Made by a program: the position numbers and the translations under genes
Notes under the pieces: generated by a model
Told to the model about the DNA's origin: nothing
Seen by the model: only the letters and a program-made list of their open reading frames with translations
The model's database searches: none
Assembly: GCF_000003855.2 (NCBI RefSeq)
Contig: NW_003101663.1
Span: 397,715 to 461,714, forward strand
DNA length: 64,000 bases
Source of the DNA: Blastomyces gilchristii SLH14081
Taxonomy: Eukaryota; Ascomycota; Eurotiomycetes; Onygenales; Ajellomycetaceae
Direction: 5' to 3'
In this document: one piece after another, positions 22,106-34,115 of the stretch
How the letters are laid out: the number at the start of each line of letters is the position of its first letter
Numbering within the stretch: the stretch's first letter is position 1

Positions 22106-22849
22106 ATGAAAGCCTACTGGTACGATAACCTACCTGTAAGTTTCCCCGCGTCTGGTGCCCCTCCATCCCCCTCATCACCCCTGTTTAGCTGACCAAAGTT
22201 ATATCTAACCATGCTAACCTACACTCCTACAGGGCGACCAACGCCTTCCCCATGACTCCGGCCGCCCTGTTGATGCGTCCTACCTCGCCAGTATCGGCGT
22301 CCTTTACCGCCATTGTCCAACCATATCTGCTGTAGACGCCCTAGCTGAGGAACGTGGTTACAAGAACCGTGATGAGATCACTGTGTCGCCCGAGAAAATG
22401 GGCGACCTATACGAGGATAAAGTGAAGATGTTCTTCCACGAGCATTTGCACGAGGACGAGGAGATTCGGTACATACTTGACGGCGAGGGGTTTTTCGATG
22501 TCCGCAGTCAGGATGATGAGTGGGTGCGCATTCGGCTAGGGAAGGAGGATTTGATTGTGTTGCCGGCGGGCATCTATCATCGGTTTACGACGGATGAGAA
22601 TAATGTGAGTACTTTGAATTGTTGAGAAATTTGGGAGGCGAAGTGGATGCTGAAAGTAAGGGCGGTGGATTGCGGGATATGGATATATGCTAACCGTACT
22701 AATTAATTACCTTGACAAAACAGTACGTGAAGGCCATGCGTCTCTTCCAAGACGAACCGAAATGGACTCCCCTGAATCGCGCGCCGGAACTGGATGCAAA
22801 CCGGCATCGAAAAGCATACATGGAAACTCTTGCTTCCGCGTTCTCTTAA
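22106..22849 (+). CDS. ADI1: Acireductone dioxygenase (methionine salvage)
   Basis: ARD oxidises 1,2-dihydroxy-3-keto-5-methylthiopentene to the keto acid precursor of methionine. It is a small cytosolic/nuclear cupin that binds Fe or Ni. Exons are 22106-22135 ([10 protein letters not shown]), 22233-22604 and 22724-22849, all with GT..AG borders and a preserved frame, giving about 175 residues, the family's usual size. The metal-binding motif [12 protein letters not shown] (HxHxnE) is complete, and the second cupin motif with its His is in PAGIYHRFT, so all four ligands are present. The next LTR lies 230 bp upstream. Confidence 0.96.
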
Positions 22850-23654
22850 TCCTTCGTTGAAAATGCGACGCCGCCGCTCCCTCATACGCTTGATTCCATT
22901 TCTTGTTTAGAAGAAGGGAGAAGATAAATGGTTTTCCTTTCACTGAACCTATGGCCGTGGCTATGACGCTAATGGGACATATTTAACTGATACTGATCTG
23001 TACTACGCCGTTCCGGGTACGTTTTCTGCCCACATATGCAGGTATCTTTGCTTGCTTGCGATTGGGGTTCATCCATCTGCATGGCCGGTAGGATGAATGG
23101 ATGATGTGTATGCTGTCATGATTTATTCTATTTTATTTTAATTTTAATTTTTATATTTTAAGGGTGCATTTGCAATACTGTAATGACGACGTTTTAGTAT
23201 TGTGATGTTTGATGGAAAATGTGGGTTTTTTGCGCTGAGGAACTCCCTAGCGGACGGCATATATCCCCTTTGGTAATGATTGTATTTTTTCCCCTTGGTT
23301 GACCCTGGTTGCTTCCGGGGTAAAAAAAAGGTGACAATGGACCCAAGCGGGTGTTAATTCAGTTATTTAGTTCAGGTATAATTTATTCGGGATAATGAAG
23401 GATCGTCCTGATTTGTTTACTGCCGTTCGCATGAATCGCTCTATTTGGAATGACAGAAACATCGCAACAGAAAGACCAATGATTAGATAGCTATACAAGC
23501 AAGAAGAAGACACGGAATACACATAGGAAAAGCTGCCAGATACCTGCCTCCATCTTGGATATTATAAAAGGAAAATCGTATGCAATATCCCAACACGTAT
23601 GCAAATTTAAGTAACCCCCGTTTCCCTTGTGTCTTTCCAAAAACCTTAAAACAC
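22850..23654. other. Convergent intergenic region ADI1/MMM1
   Basis: About 800 bp between two 3' ends. It contains AT-rich stretches (about 23125-23165) suitable for polyadenylation signals. I see no gene. Confidence 0.5.
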
Positions 23655-25330
23655 CTATGTCACAACTACCGGGTCTGGCATCGAACCTGGTATCGCAAAC
23701 TGTTCCTCGCCGCCCCTCCCACCGCCTCCTCCACCACCCTGAGCACCACCATACAACGCTGCACCCGCACTCTGTCCCGGCCCAGCGCCAACCCCACCAT
23801 CCCCATGTGCATTATGCCGATACCGCAGCCCATCATATCCCATCCCCCACCCCGACGTCCCTCTCATGCTTCCACCACCACTTCCACCAACTCCCCCTCC
23901 CCCTCCCCCTCCCCCTCCCCCTCCCCGAACCCCCACACCATCCCCACCAGCCGTTCCCGGAATATCAGCTGGCGCTGACCCCCCTGCCCCAGCCTCAGTC
24001 TCCTCCTGACTCCCCCTCACCCCCGTCCTCCCCATCCGCGGCCAGATATTGGGCAACCCCACAACTTGCACGCGCGGCTCGACAACCCGCTCTTCAAACC
24101 ATGCTTGCACGCGCGCTTCGACGAGCTGTGCTACCTTGGGCACGTCTTGTAGGCGGCTGCGGGAGCCGATGAGGGAACGCACGGAAAGGTCTAGGCGGTA
24201 GTCTGGTAGGAAGGAGAAGGCGAGGCTTGTTTTGGGGATGCCGTGGGGGAGCTTGGCGTGTGTGTCGTTGTCGTCGGCGGTGGCAGCGGCAGTGGCACCG
24301 GCCGTATTTGTATTTGTATATTTGTGTTGGTGAGGTGCCCGTTGCCTAGCGCTCTGTCGCTCAGGACTTTGGTGGTCGACGGCAATGTTTTCTGCGCTGG
24401 CTTCCTTTGGCGGGCTTGGGGATGGGGACATTGTTTGGTCTGAGGTGCCTGGGCCGGGGACAAAGGAAATGCATAATGTGCCGGAGAAGCGGACAACGGA
24501 GACGGCGAGGGCGACGGGGAGGACGGCGGAGAAGGGCTTTGGGTAGTTTAGAAGGAGGGAGGTTTCGACGGCGAGTGAGAGGTTATCGTCACTCAGATCG
24601 ACGTCCATGAGTGCTTGGAGGCGGCCGCCATCTGAATTTGGGTCTTCAACGGCGATAACTCGACAGTTGCTGAAGATGGGGAATTCCTCTCCTAATGATA
24701 TATCTGTCACCTTGATGCTGTCGATAAAGGAAGGCTTCTTTTCCGGGTTGTTTAGCGCTTCGGAGAGAGAAGCGAGGATGGAGGATGTAGGTGAGTCTTT
24801 GAGGATATATGCTGTCTGTCGATACTGTGCGATAGTCTGTGCGATCAGAACATTGAACCAATCAAGAGATTCCGGCTGATGGGAAGAGTGATGGGGGCGG
24901 GATCTGCTATGCTTGGACGTGGGATTCGTGGGCGTGGCGCTGTAGTACGTCTTTCGAAGGATGGAGCGGGTGTTTGTAGAGGAAGAGGGGACGGGTCGGA
25001 GTATATTGGATGTCGAGGGCTTTTCTCTCAGTGTCCGTGGACTAGAATCTGCAGATATTGAATTTAGGGAATATGACCGTCGGTGAGAGCTCGTGCGATT
25101 GGATAGGCCGTTTCGAGAAGGATGCGGAGGAGCTTCGCCGAATATGAAGAATTTGATGAAAGCTCCGATCAGCAGGACTACAGAGAGTTGGCCGACAAGA
25201 AGGCCTTGAGTAAAAGAGAGTCTATTCAGGAGACATTAGAATGGTTAGAGGACGCTTCAAAGGGGTTGGACAGACTGGGAATACACGTACGAAGGCTGCG
25301 TCAGAACGGGCGGCGGCGGTTGAGTTTGAT
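23655..25330 (-). CDS. MMM1: Maintenance of mitochondrial morphology protein 1, ERMES subunit (5' end not fixed)
   Basis: Mmm1 is the ER-anchored member of the ERMES complex that tethers ER to mitochondria and transfers phospholipids. After a short N-terminal segment, a membrane anchor ([20 protein letters not shown]...) is followed by a Ser-rich linker and the SMP lipid-binding domain ([48 protein letters not shown]). The SMP core is interrupted by a Ser/Pro/Thr-rich insert, usual in filamentous fungi. The tail is a Gly-rich low-complexity segment. Exon borders: 25330 or further upstream to 25291, intron 25290-25222, final exon 25221-23655. No in-frame Met lies directly upstream of exon 25330-25291, so at least one more upstream exon is expected; I could not place it. 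Confidence 0.93.
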
Positions 25331-26018
25331 CTGTGGTGGAGAGGGTTAGCTTAGGATAGGATGATTGCGAGTGCCCGGTGGAGACCAACTTGAAGGACCT
25401 GCCATTTCTAGAGGGATATTAACAGCGACCACCGATAGCTACACGATTCCATGGCTCAATGGGTAGTGTGAAGCGAGCTAAGGCGTAGTTTGCGTGCTGG
25501 TATCTGGTATCAACCTGCTATAAAATAGTCGTGGGGATGGAATGATGTCGGCGAGCGGGAAAGCCGTTATCAGATCGATCTTATCTCAAGTTGAGTTCTG
25601 ATCTCGATCACATGATATCCGCTCACTACCTCCATACGGGAAGAACGTAGGGTTAATTTACGGTGATTACACCGTACATTGGTATCGATGGAGTTTTATG
25701 GTTTAGAATATCATACTATTTACTGGACTTTTCATAAAGGTACTCTTGGCTTCTCATAGTAGTTGCGAATGTCTCACGAAAAGCTCAGTGTCTGTAACTC
25801 GAAACATGCATGCATACCTTTGAGTGATCTGCAAACTAGAGATCGCAAACAGAACTAGGAGCCAATGCCATAGGCAGCATGAAATAGTAAAATCGATCAT
25901 TAAAAGTCTCAAGAGTAGAGGGGTAATTTTTCGTAACTCCAGAGGATAAAGAGGACATCCGTAAATTCCCATTGAAAGACATCATAAGCCCCGTTGTAGC
26001 TGGTGGAGATTCAATATT
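25331..26018. other. MMM1 5' region / SARAF-like 3' region
   Basis: This contains the unplaced first exon and promoter of MMM1 and the 3' flank of the next gene. No independent gene is visible. Confidence 0.4.
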
Positions 26019-27008
26019 CTACCGCCTCCTAGAGCCCCCAAATCCAGTACTTTCCGACGTAGAAGTAGAGGGTGAGAATGACGGTCGAGAAGAGCTCGAC
26101 CTTGAGCTTTCCGCTTGGTCCGATCCCCATCCCCACCCTGACCTCGACGATCCCGATCTCGAGCCCGACCTGGCTCCCCTCCCCAGAGCATATGCCGCCG
26201 CACTTCCCGCCGCAGCACCCGTCCAAAATCCAGGCTTCCACGACGGCGTTTTCCTAAATCCCGAATAATCATATGGAGGCGGCGGATCATTCCATCCACC
26301 CCATCCTCCGCCTCCTCCGCCTCCGCCTCCAGGACCCCACCCACCTCCCCATCCCCATCCTTCGCCCCATGGGCGCCAGCCTCTCCTCTGCCCAGTACCG
26401 CCACCCAGACAGCCAAGGGCTGTCAGAATGATAAAAGCCAACACTCCGAAGAAGAACAGGAAAAATATAATTTCTCCGAGGGACTCTAACCATCCACGCG
26501 CAGTCCTATACCCACCGCTGAAGGATGACCACGCATCCCCACCAACAAGCTTCCCATACTTCTGCTCCCCCCTCTCCGTCAACAACAGCCGATACTCCAC
26601 TCCACAACTGCCCTTCAATACCCAGGGATCCTCCTTATCCCTATATCCTTCACAGATCACATCCGTACTCCCCAGCTTAAATTCCGGCGGCAACTGCGCC
26701 GTGCATGTCCACTGCACGTCGTTCTCGTCATAGTCATGGCCTTGGTTTATGCAGCGCATGACATCCGGGGTATAGAGGGCGCATATCTTCTTAGAGGGCC
26801 CGATGCAGGTTAATTGTTGGACGGCGGGGACGCGGCGGTGGGTTGTTTTGCGGTTTGCGTAGAAGGTTAGAGATTGGATAGAGCTGAGGAGGACGGCATT
26901 TTTGGAGCCGGGAGATTTTGAGGGATTATAAGCATTGGTTTGGGTGGGGAGAAGGGGGAGGAGGAGGGGGAGGAGGAGGGGGAGGAGCGTTGTGTAGATG
27001 GGAATCAT
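26019..27008 (-). CDS. SARAF-like store-operated calcium entry regulator
   Basis: This 329-residue single-exon protein fits the SARAF/TMEM66 family, ER membrane proteins that restrain store-operated calcium entry. A hydrophobic leucine-rich signal peptide (residues 1-25) is followed by a lumenal domain with the family's paired cysteines (QQLTCIG, CALYTPDVMRC, WTCTAQLP, VICEGY, GSCGVEY). A membrane helix follows at about residues 180-203 (FFLFFFGVLAFIILTALGC). The cytosolic tail is rich in Gly, Ser and Arg, with a SGFRKTPSWKPGFWTG motif common in the family. The role in fungi is inferred from the animal protein. Confidence 0.88.
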   Translation of the reverse strand: MIPIYTTLLPLLLPLLLPLLPTQTNAYNPSKSPGSKNAVLLSSIQSLTFYANRKTTHRRVPAVQQLTCIGPSKKICALYTPDVMRCINQGHDYDENDVQWTCTAQLPPEFKLGSTDVICEGYRDKEDPWVLKGSCGVEYRLLLTERGEQKYGKLVGGDAWSSFSGGYRTARGWLESLGEIIFFLFFFGVLAFIILTALGCLGGGTGQRRGWRPWGEGWGWGGGWGPGGGGGGGGGWGGWNDPPPPYDYSGFRKTPSWKPGFWTGAAAGSAAAYALGRGARSGSRSGSSRSGWGWGSDQAESSRSSSSRPSFSPSTSTSESTGFGGSRRR

Positions 27009-27809
27009 TTTTGGAGGGTTGGCATGGTTGAGACTTGTTTTAATAGATGTTGTGATATGTACGGAGTATACGTGGATGTGATGCTATATTAATGGCTGCG
27101 ATGGGTAAATAGAGGTTAGTGTATTCCTTCACTGAGATGTTGCTCAATAAATACTGCTCGTAGCGACATAATTATTATTAATAAGTTAGGCAGACATAGA
27201 ACTAATTTTTTCGAGGCATAGTTGTCAACTTCTGGCAAAATCTTGGTTGAACCCACCCAGTCGTTTGGCGCTTAACACACCCAATAGGAGCATTGCGCGG
27301 TTCTAGGTAGCCGCCAATCTTCATCGGTAGCCTTCCTCGCCAACGTTGATCTTCAAATATTACGTTGAAGAAGCTTCTGTGTTTATATGAATGACTTCCC
27401 AAGTTAATTATTACTCCTAACACCAGGATACTTGTCATAAACGCCAAATTCCAAAAATTCCACTCTTCTAGTCTGAGCGGAAGAAAATCATTGTCGATGC
27501 ATCATGTAACATCCACGGCAACGAAAAATCCAAGCAGTTGCTATTAAGATATTGCGGGTTGGTCTTATTACTCTTGGTGGATAGGGGCTGAGGGAACGCG
27601 GAAATAGGTGTGATATAGCTGATAAGTCCTGCAACGTCTTTCTGCCAACTGGGGAAAGGGAATTCAACACCCAATGCCGGATTCATTGCCTATTCTCTTC
27701 CAACCCAAATTAAGTTACTGGGTACAATACAAAGTCATCAACGTAACCATAAAATAACCTCGCTCGAGAAAACACCTCATATATTTATAAAGAGTACACA
27801 GAGTTAAAA
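27009..27809. other. Intergenic region without supported gene
   Basis: This carries the SARAF-like promoter and the BDP1 3' flank. Two short minus-strand open frames (27447-27202 and 27686-27468) match nothing I know. A TACGGAGTA motif lies at 27060-27068. Confidence 0.4.
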
Positions 27810-29660
27810 CTATGCAGAAACAGCAATATCATCAATCGTCCCCAAAATCTCCTCCGTCCCTCCGCCAAACTTCTGCGCACCGGCCGCCTTCTTCCTTCCC
27901 CTTGTGCCCCCACTACCATCCCCACCTTCAATACTCGGCAAGACATTCGAATTCGACGGCCCAGCCGGCGTCACCGTAGACGAGGACGATACCCCACTCG
28001 GATTTCGCAAAAGTTCCTCCTTCGCTTCCTTCTCTCTCGCATGCTCCGCTTCCATCCTCTTCCTCTCCTCATCCAGCTCCTTCTCAATAACCCGCGGGTC
28101 GTCGTAAACAGTATTTGTCATCTCAGAATACGTCGCGAGATCGACAGCTTCACGGGGTCCCAAAAGGGTTTCTTTAATTCGCTCCGGGCATCGACGTTCT
28201 TCGTTTGAAAATTTCAATTTAATCTGCCGCCGCGAGCGGCCGGGGAACATTTTGCTTATCATCATGAAATCGGTGCCGAACATGCGCAGGCCACGGTAGA
28301 AAAGATCAGTCATCTCTTCGTCCCAGGACTCAACTTTGGTGCGTTTGCCGAAGGAGGCAGCGTTTATGCGTTTTGTAAGTGGGTTTTCTTCGACTTCTTC
28401 CATATCGCCTTCGTTTCTGGCTGCGTTGGCGTGGCGGTCGATTTGGAGGGAAGCTGCGTCGACAACGATCTCTCCGTTTACAATCCTCATCTGTGGACCC
28501 CCGAGAGCGGCTGCTTCCGCTCGATCGAGGTCATCACCCACCATGTTTCTTTCGGCTGATCCAGCCTTCGATGTTTTATGTCCATTTCTGATCCGCTCCT
28601 CGCGCTCTTTCTGTTTCCTTGCAAGGTCCGTCAGGTCCATACTTTGTAATTCAATCTCCCGTTTTGATTTCTTCCCGGTGCGGAGATCTCTGCACAGATC
28701 TGACATTTTCACGACAGTTGGCGCAATCTCTATGGATTCTGCATTTTCCGGTGTTGGCTGGCGTTTCCTTCGAGCGCGGGGTTTCCTTTCTGTAGCGGCA
28801 GCGCCGATGCCATCTTCTATCTGTTCGGCTGATTGTCTCCGATCTGTAGAGCATTTGGCAACTTTCTTAGCGGAGCGTTTTGTTGCGGGCACGGCTTCAC
28901 GTTGAGCCTGCTGCACCTGAGTGCTAGGTCCAGGATGTGAGGGTTCCTCTCGTGAAGTAGATATAGGTATTGTAACCGGTTGCACTATCTTGGTGCGTTT
29001 TGCTGGTCGATTGTCGACAGCGTGCTCTACACGCTGCCGCTTGGGACTTTCTGGAACATTTTGAGTTATTTGAGGAATCTGTCGTCGATCAAATTGTGGT
29101 TTCGCTGCTGTGGGTAAAGTAGTTTCTGATGAGGGTGCTCTAGGTATGGAGGCTGGGACGGGAGTTGCGGTAGGGTGTGGAGGTTGAGATGGAGGCTCCT
29201 GTACGGAGGGGATAGACGGTCTCCGCCTTGGAGCAGGAATTGGGATAGGTGTGGATTTGACTTTGTGTTGAGTGATCAATGGGAGGGGTGGGGACTGGGG
29301 TTGTGATGGTGTTGGCGGTTCTTGTTGTTGTGGTGGTGGTGACAGTGGTGGTGGCGGCGATTGAGATGATTCTTTAGAAGGTTGCGGGGTACTTTTGGCG
29401 GGGTCATTGGGAGGACTGGGGGCAGCAACTTCAGGCGTGATAGAGAACGGAGGAGGTTGAGGGGCTTTGGAGGTTATCTGTCTGTCTGTACTGGCTCTAG
29501 CAGACTGAGAGCCGGCTGAAGTGGCACCTACACGGCGAACGGGAGCCTTGGGCGCAAACTTCTTCCCGGACTTATCTACAGCACGGTTAGTACTGGATCT
29601 GCAGGCAAAACGGACATGTGGATCGCACTTACTGATTACAGAGCTTGAAAAGGATACCAT
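27810..29660 (-). CDS. BDP1: TFIIIB subunit Bdp1 (RNA polymerase III initiation factor)
   Basis: Bdp1 joins TBP and Brf1 in TFIIIB and opens Pol III promoters of tRNA and 5S genes. The diagnostic extended SANT/Myb domain is near the C-terminus: WDEEMTDLFYRGLRMFGTDF and MISKMFPGRSRRQIKLKF. Before it lie long Pro/Gln-rich disordered stretches and a basic linker. The frame is open over 616 codons, but the start is better explained with a 57-nt intron (29632-29576, GTAAGTGC...ACTAACC...GTAG) that joins MVSFSSSVI to NKSGKKFAPK, the conserved Bdp1 N-terminus. Without splicing, 19 unrelated residues containing three cysteines would be inserted. The gene is divergent from BRE1. Confidence 0.93.
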   Translation of the reverse strand: MVSFSSSVISKCDPHVRFACRSSTNRAVDKSGKKFAPKAPVRRVGATSAGSQSARASTDRQITSKAPQPPPFSITPEVAAPSPPNDPAKSTPQPSKESSQSPPPPLSPPPQQQEPPTPSQPQSPPLPLITQHKVKSTPIPIPAPRRRPSIPSVQEPPSQPPHPTATPVPASIPRAPSSETTLPTAAKPQFDRRQIPQITQNVPESPKRQRVEHAVDNRPAKRTKIVQPVTIPISTSREEPSHPGPSTQVQQAQREAVPATKRSAKKVAKCSTDRRQSAEQIEDGIGAAATERKPRARRKRQPTPENAESIEIAPTVVKMSDLCRDLRTGKKSKREIELQSMDLTDLARKQKEREERIRNGHKTSKAGSAERNMVGDDLDRAEAAALGGPQMRIVNGEIVVDAASLQIDRHANAARNEGDMEEVEENPLTKRINAASFGKRTKVESWDEEMTDLFYRGLRMFGTDFMMISKMFPGRSRRQIKLKFSNEERRCPERIKETLLGPREAVDLATYSEMTNTVYDDPRVIEKELDEERKRMEAEHAREKEAKEELLRNPSGVSSSSTVTPAGPSNSNVLPSIEGGDGSGGTRGRKKAAGAQKFGGGTEEILGTIDDIAVSA

Positions 29661-30140
29661 GATGCAAGGTTAAATCATTAAGATTCTATATACCATAGTC
29701 AGGGAGTGTCGACCGTTGACATTGCATATACAGCCGTCTAGAATCGACGAGTACATGGGATGAAGTTGATAAGAGTTGCCGAACAGGAGACCAGAGATCC
29801 CGTGATGAGTCTAACTCAAAGAAGCTAAGTGGTGTAAAATGATCACGTGAGAGGCGCTAAGTTATCGCGCTAACCTGGATTTAGAAATGGCCCAAAATCG
29901 ACTCTTGTCTTTCTTCTCGTTCTGTTTCTCCCTCATCATCATCTCCTTCAACAACTCTCATTCATGCACCTGTTCTCTCTCCCTCTGCCTCTCTCAGACT
30001 CCGCAATATACCTTCTCTCTCCCTATTATATTCCTTGAGTTCAGGTTTCCTGCCCATCGCTGCTACTGTCACGGGTGTTCGTTGTTGTCGTGGCTGTCAA
30101 GGCAGTGATCGCAAAATTGCTTGTGCCCCCTTATGCCCTG
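29661..30140. promoter_or_regulatory. Divergent promoter BDP1/BRE1
   Basis: 480 bp separate the two start codons. The BRE1 side has long pyrimidine tracts (29905-30050) typical of fungal leaders. No specific operator is recognised. Confidence 0.45.
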
Positions 30141-32729
30141 ATGCCGGCCGTCGAAGCGTCAACGGTTCCCTTAGCCGAATCCGGCCTTGTCGTTAAAATG
30201 GAAGACCGGAAAAGACCTGCTGCTTACGATCCCAACGAATCTACCCCTCCCTTGAAGAAACAGGCAACCTCGCTGAACGGTGGTGCCAAGCCTCACCCAG
30301 ACACAGATATGCCTTGGAAAGATGACCTAGAAGTGAGTATCTCACCTTCTCACCATTCTACCTTGCATCTGTAAAAATTTAATAACACTCCATCGCCTGT
30401 CTCTGTTTACCAATTGAAGATCAGCATGCTGACGAATTTTGCCGTGAAATCAGCGCTTTCAAAAAGACGCCATTTTGCGCCAGATGCAAGAATACAAACG
30501 CGAGAAGAGTTCGCTGGAAGCAAGATTAAAAGAATTAACCAAAGCAACTGAATATCACAACGATCACCTTCGTATAATTGATGCGTGGTTTAAGCAGGTG
30601 AAGTTTTTCCCATCAAACGGGCTGTGTCCCGTGACTGCCGGCCAGAAGAGTTCGCTAATATCATCTTCTATCTCCAGCTAATTGATGAGGTCAAAGTCAT
30701 AGTCGATTCATCGGATAATGAAACCCAGGGTAAGTCTATGCGGGCAATTCAACTCTTGCTTGATGACCAATTTGGATCCGTTAACGCTCATTTCCTCAGA
30801 TAAACAACCTTTCCCCAGCGCATTACTTTTCGCAGATCATGATAACTTTGAAAAGCACCTACAAGCGCGTTCCGATGATATTAAAGCAACTATTTCAAAG
30901 CTGTTCTCTCGTCCCGCAAATGTCTCCGCTGAAGTCACCCACCTTCAAGGTCAACTCGCCAAAAAACTTGCGGAGGAAAAGGTCGCAATTGCAGAGCTAG
31001 AAAAGAGCGTTACCGAAAAGCAACAATTGGAAGAGCGACTAGATGCCGCATCATTAAGGTACATGGTGGCTGAAAAGAAAATTGACCGTGCTCGAAGCCT
31101 GACTGTAGCGCGCCTGGAAAAGCAATATATTCTTGGAGCGCAAAGACCTGGCGGAGACAATTCGTCGGTCAAACGAGAAGATAGCTCTTCTTCCAACGGA
31201 GTTGGAGATTCATCTGATAGAGTTGCCGAACTAGAAGAGGGCCGTAATAGAGCTGTTGCCATATTAGAAAAGCAAAAGGAACAACTAGAAAAACTCGAAG
31301 CGGAGAACTCGAAGCTGTTAACACAGGTCACAGAACTCAATATGAAGGTGAGTTTATTCTCATCCATTTTGATCCTATTTTATATAATCTAACACAGCAA
31401 ACCAGTTTTCAAAGTTATCCGATGAAGACTATGCCCATACCGACCTATTTAAGCAATTGAAGTCACAACACGAGGACGTCATCAAACGAATAAACCATTT
31501 AGAGGCGACCAATGTGCAGCTTCGTGAAGAAGCAGAGAAACTACAGGCCGAAAGAAATGCATATCGAATCCAAATCGAGAATGAATCCCAAGTTGCGGTG
31601 GGAGAGAAAGAAGCTCAGCTCGCCAAGACAGAGTCAGATCTAGCTCGAATTCGAAATGCTCGTGATGAACTTCTTGCAGATCAGCAAATGAGAAAGGCGG
31701 CCCAGGAACAAGAGAGAACCTCAATCTGCCAAACAAGGGAATTGCTCGATGCAAAGGAATCTCGGATCAGCGCTTTGGAATCTGAAATAGAGCGATTACA
31801 ACTCCAGATCGAGGGAATCAAGGATAAAAGTTCTAGCATCGAAGACTTGCCTTTGGAAGACTTACGGGTCAAGTACCAAACACTGGAAAAACAATACGAA
31901 ATGTTGAACACAGAGCTGGCCTCGATGCAAACGGCGTTCACAAAGACATCCAAACTAGCTTCTCAAAAGCTCGCAGATCTCAACCTTCTTGAGGAGAAGG
32001 TTCAACGCTTGACTGCAGAAAAATCAAAGGCGGACCAAAAGTACTTTGCGGCAATGAAGAGCAAAGAGGCCCGGGATGCCGAACTTCGATCTTTGCGAAT
32101 CCAAAATATGAAAAGCTCGGATATAGTCTCTCAGCTCAAAGAAGCGGAAACGACGACTCGTTCTTTGGTGTCCAACGTGGAGAAGCAACTCACCGAGACC
32201 AAAGAAACGCTTACAAACACCATGTCCCAGTACTATGGTGCACGGCAACAACTCGCGGAAGCAGATATCGTTATCCAAGGATTAAATTCGCAGGTAACGG
32301 AACTGAAGAAGCAAATTGTTACCAAGGACTCTTCCCTCTCGTCAGCCACGAGTGCCTGCCGTAAAGCTGAGACAGAAGTCGAGGGACTTAAAGCTACATT
32401 GGCGGATACGAAGAAGAGCCTGGAATCATGGAGGAATAAGGGACTGGGCAATTCTTCATCAGAGTATGAAATGTTGAGAGTAAGTTTACACCCCTCCCCA
32501 ATTCCATACAAGTTATGTCAGGTGTATGAACATCCTCCTAACTTTTGTTAAACAGTCTCTCGCGTTGTGTACTGTCTGCCGAAGAAATTTCAAAAATACC
32601 GTTATCAAAACATGCGGACATGTCTTCTGCAAGGAGTGTGTGGAAGAGCGGCTAACGTCTCGATCGAGGAAATGTCCCAATTGCAATAAATCGTTTGGAA
32701 GCAATGACTATATGCATATCACCCTTTAA
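30141..32729 (+). CDS. BRE1: E3 ubiquitin ligase Bre1 (histone H2B monoubiquitination)
   Basis: Bre1 with Rad6 ubiquitinates histone H2B, a prerequisite for H3K4 and H3K79 methylation. Six exons keep one frame: 30141-30332, 30455-30597, 30678-30729, 30800-31347, 31406-32479 and 32556-32729. The N-terminus has a nuclear-type basic segment and the Rad6-binding coiled coil ([18 protein letters not shown]). The middle is almost continuous coiled coil. The C-terminus is a C3HC4 [24 protein letters not shown], then CKECVEERL and CPNCNKSF, ending at the typical distance from the stop. I chose Met 30141 (MPAVEAS) because it opens the conserved N-terminus; a longer frame starts at 30075 and MEDRKRP at 30198 is an alternative. 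Confidence 0.95.
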
Positions 32730-34115
32730 GAGATTTTTTTTTTAATATATGGGTTTTATTTTACTTTTTGCATTTTCTTTGGTGAACCACGCACGCGCCT
32801 GCGCATTGCAATGCTGCGATTTTCCACACCAGAACTTTTTCCGTTTCCCCATTCATGTACTATAGCTTCTTCTTCACCTTCATATTCTTCTCTTTTCCTT
32901 TCTTTTCATAACACTGGCTGTTTTCTATTTATTTTCTTTTATTTTCTTTTTGCTTCTCCCATCTTATGCCAGTCATGTTTGACCTTGGTGTCTTTGGTTT
33001 CAAGGTAATTTCTTTTTTCTTTTATTCATTTCCTTTTGTTTGTTTGTTCTATTAATAACGGAACCAGTCCCTGTGACCTAAATTCTCCCCCATGTGTGTG
33101 TGTTGTGCCCTTTTTGGGAGTAAGGATATTAAACATGGATTACCAAGGCAAAGCAGAAAGGCGAAAAAAAAATTCGGCGTGGTAGCCTATCTTCTTCCAT
33201 TTTGATTACATTGCAGTTGGAACAGGCCAATTTCCTTGTCTTTCCTTTCTTGGTTTTTTCCTTTCCTCTGCCCATTGCTGGCAAATGCTCACCATGCCTT
33301 CCTTCTTTTTCTCCTTTTTGAATTCTGAAAATATTTCCCACTCCCTCCCTTTTCTTCTCTTTCTTTCTTTCTTTCCTTTTTTCCCCCGAATTTCCTGTGT
33401 TTGTCCCGCATTGAGCAGGTGAGATGTGATATGACGTGTAACAATTTAAACCAGGACCTTATCTATCTTTCGCCCTCTTTTTGCCTCTCCTTCTGCCTAT
33501 TTTTCGTTCTATTATCAACTAATCTACGGGTGTTGTGCCTGCATATTCGTTGATTACTTCAAGTTTGGGTTTGATACAGCTGGGAAAGGAGTCTACGGGC
33601 CTAGGTTGCTGCGGTTCTCATTCTACCTTTTGTTTCCTCCAAGCACTTCTAGCTGGATGAATGGCGCATCTAGATACTGGTTACCGACTACAATGGTTTA
33701 ATGAACTTTGAAATACTCTTTTTCTTTTTGTTTTCTACAACTAGGCTTCCCATTTTCCAACAAACTCAATTGATTTGTATATAGTTCAGTTGTGTTAGGC
33801 TTTAGTTACAAGGTTAGAGTTGATCTTACGTCTTTATTGTCAGGATGAACATCATAACAATGATATTATACATTAGTTCTTAGTTGCAGAACCCCGCTTC
33901 TATGGTGGAGCAAATAAACAATGCAAGTTCTAATCATTTTCGCAATATATTACCAGAAAGGGATCCTAGCATATCAACAGGCTGGAAAAATTGCATGGCC
34001 CGAATCAATGATAAACACTAACATGTACCACTTCATCTCTCATTCATTCTTTCCACAACCCCCAACCTAGATTAGAAACCGCCTAGTTAGAGTATCCATA
34101 TGGCAAACCACCGTA
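32730..34115. other. Convergent intergenic region BRE1/ureF
   Basis: About 1.4 kb, notably T- and pyrimidine-rich on the plus strand (32730-33560), with several CTTT runs. I see no conserved frame; it may include a long BRE1 3' UTR or a noncoding transcript. Confidence 0.4.

Noticed and set aside
23655..23980. Plus-strand Pro/Ser-rich frames opposite the MMM1 tail
   Set aside because: They are the reverse reading of the Gly-rich low-complexity C-terminus of MMM1.
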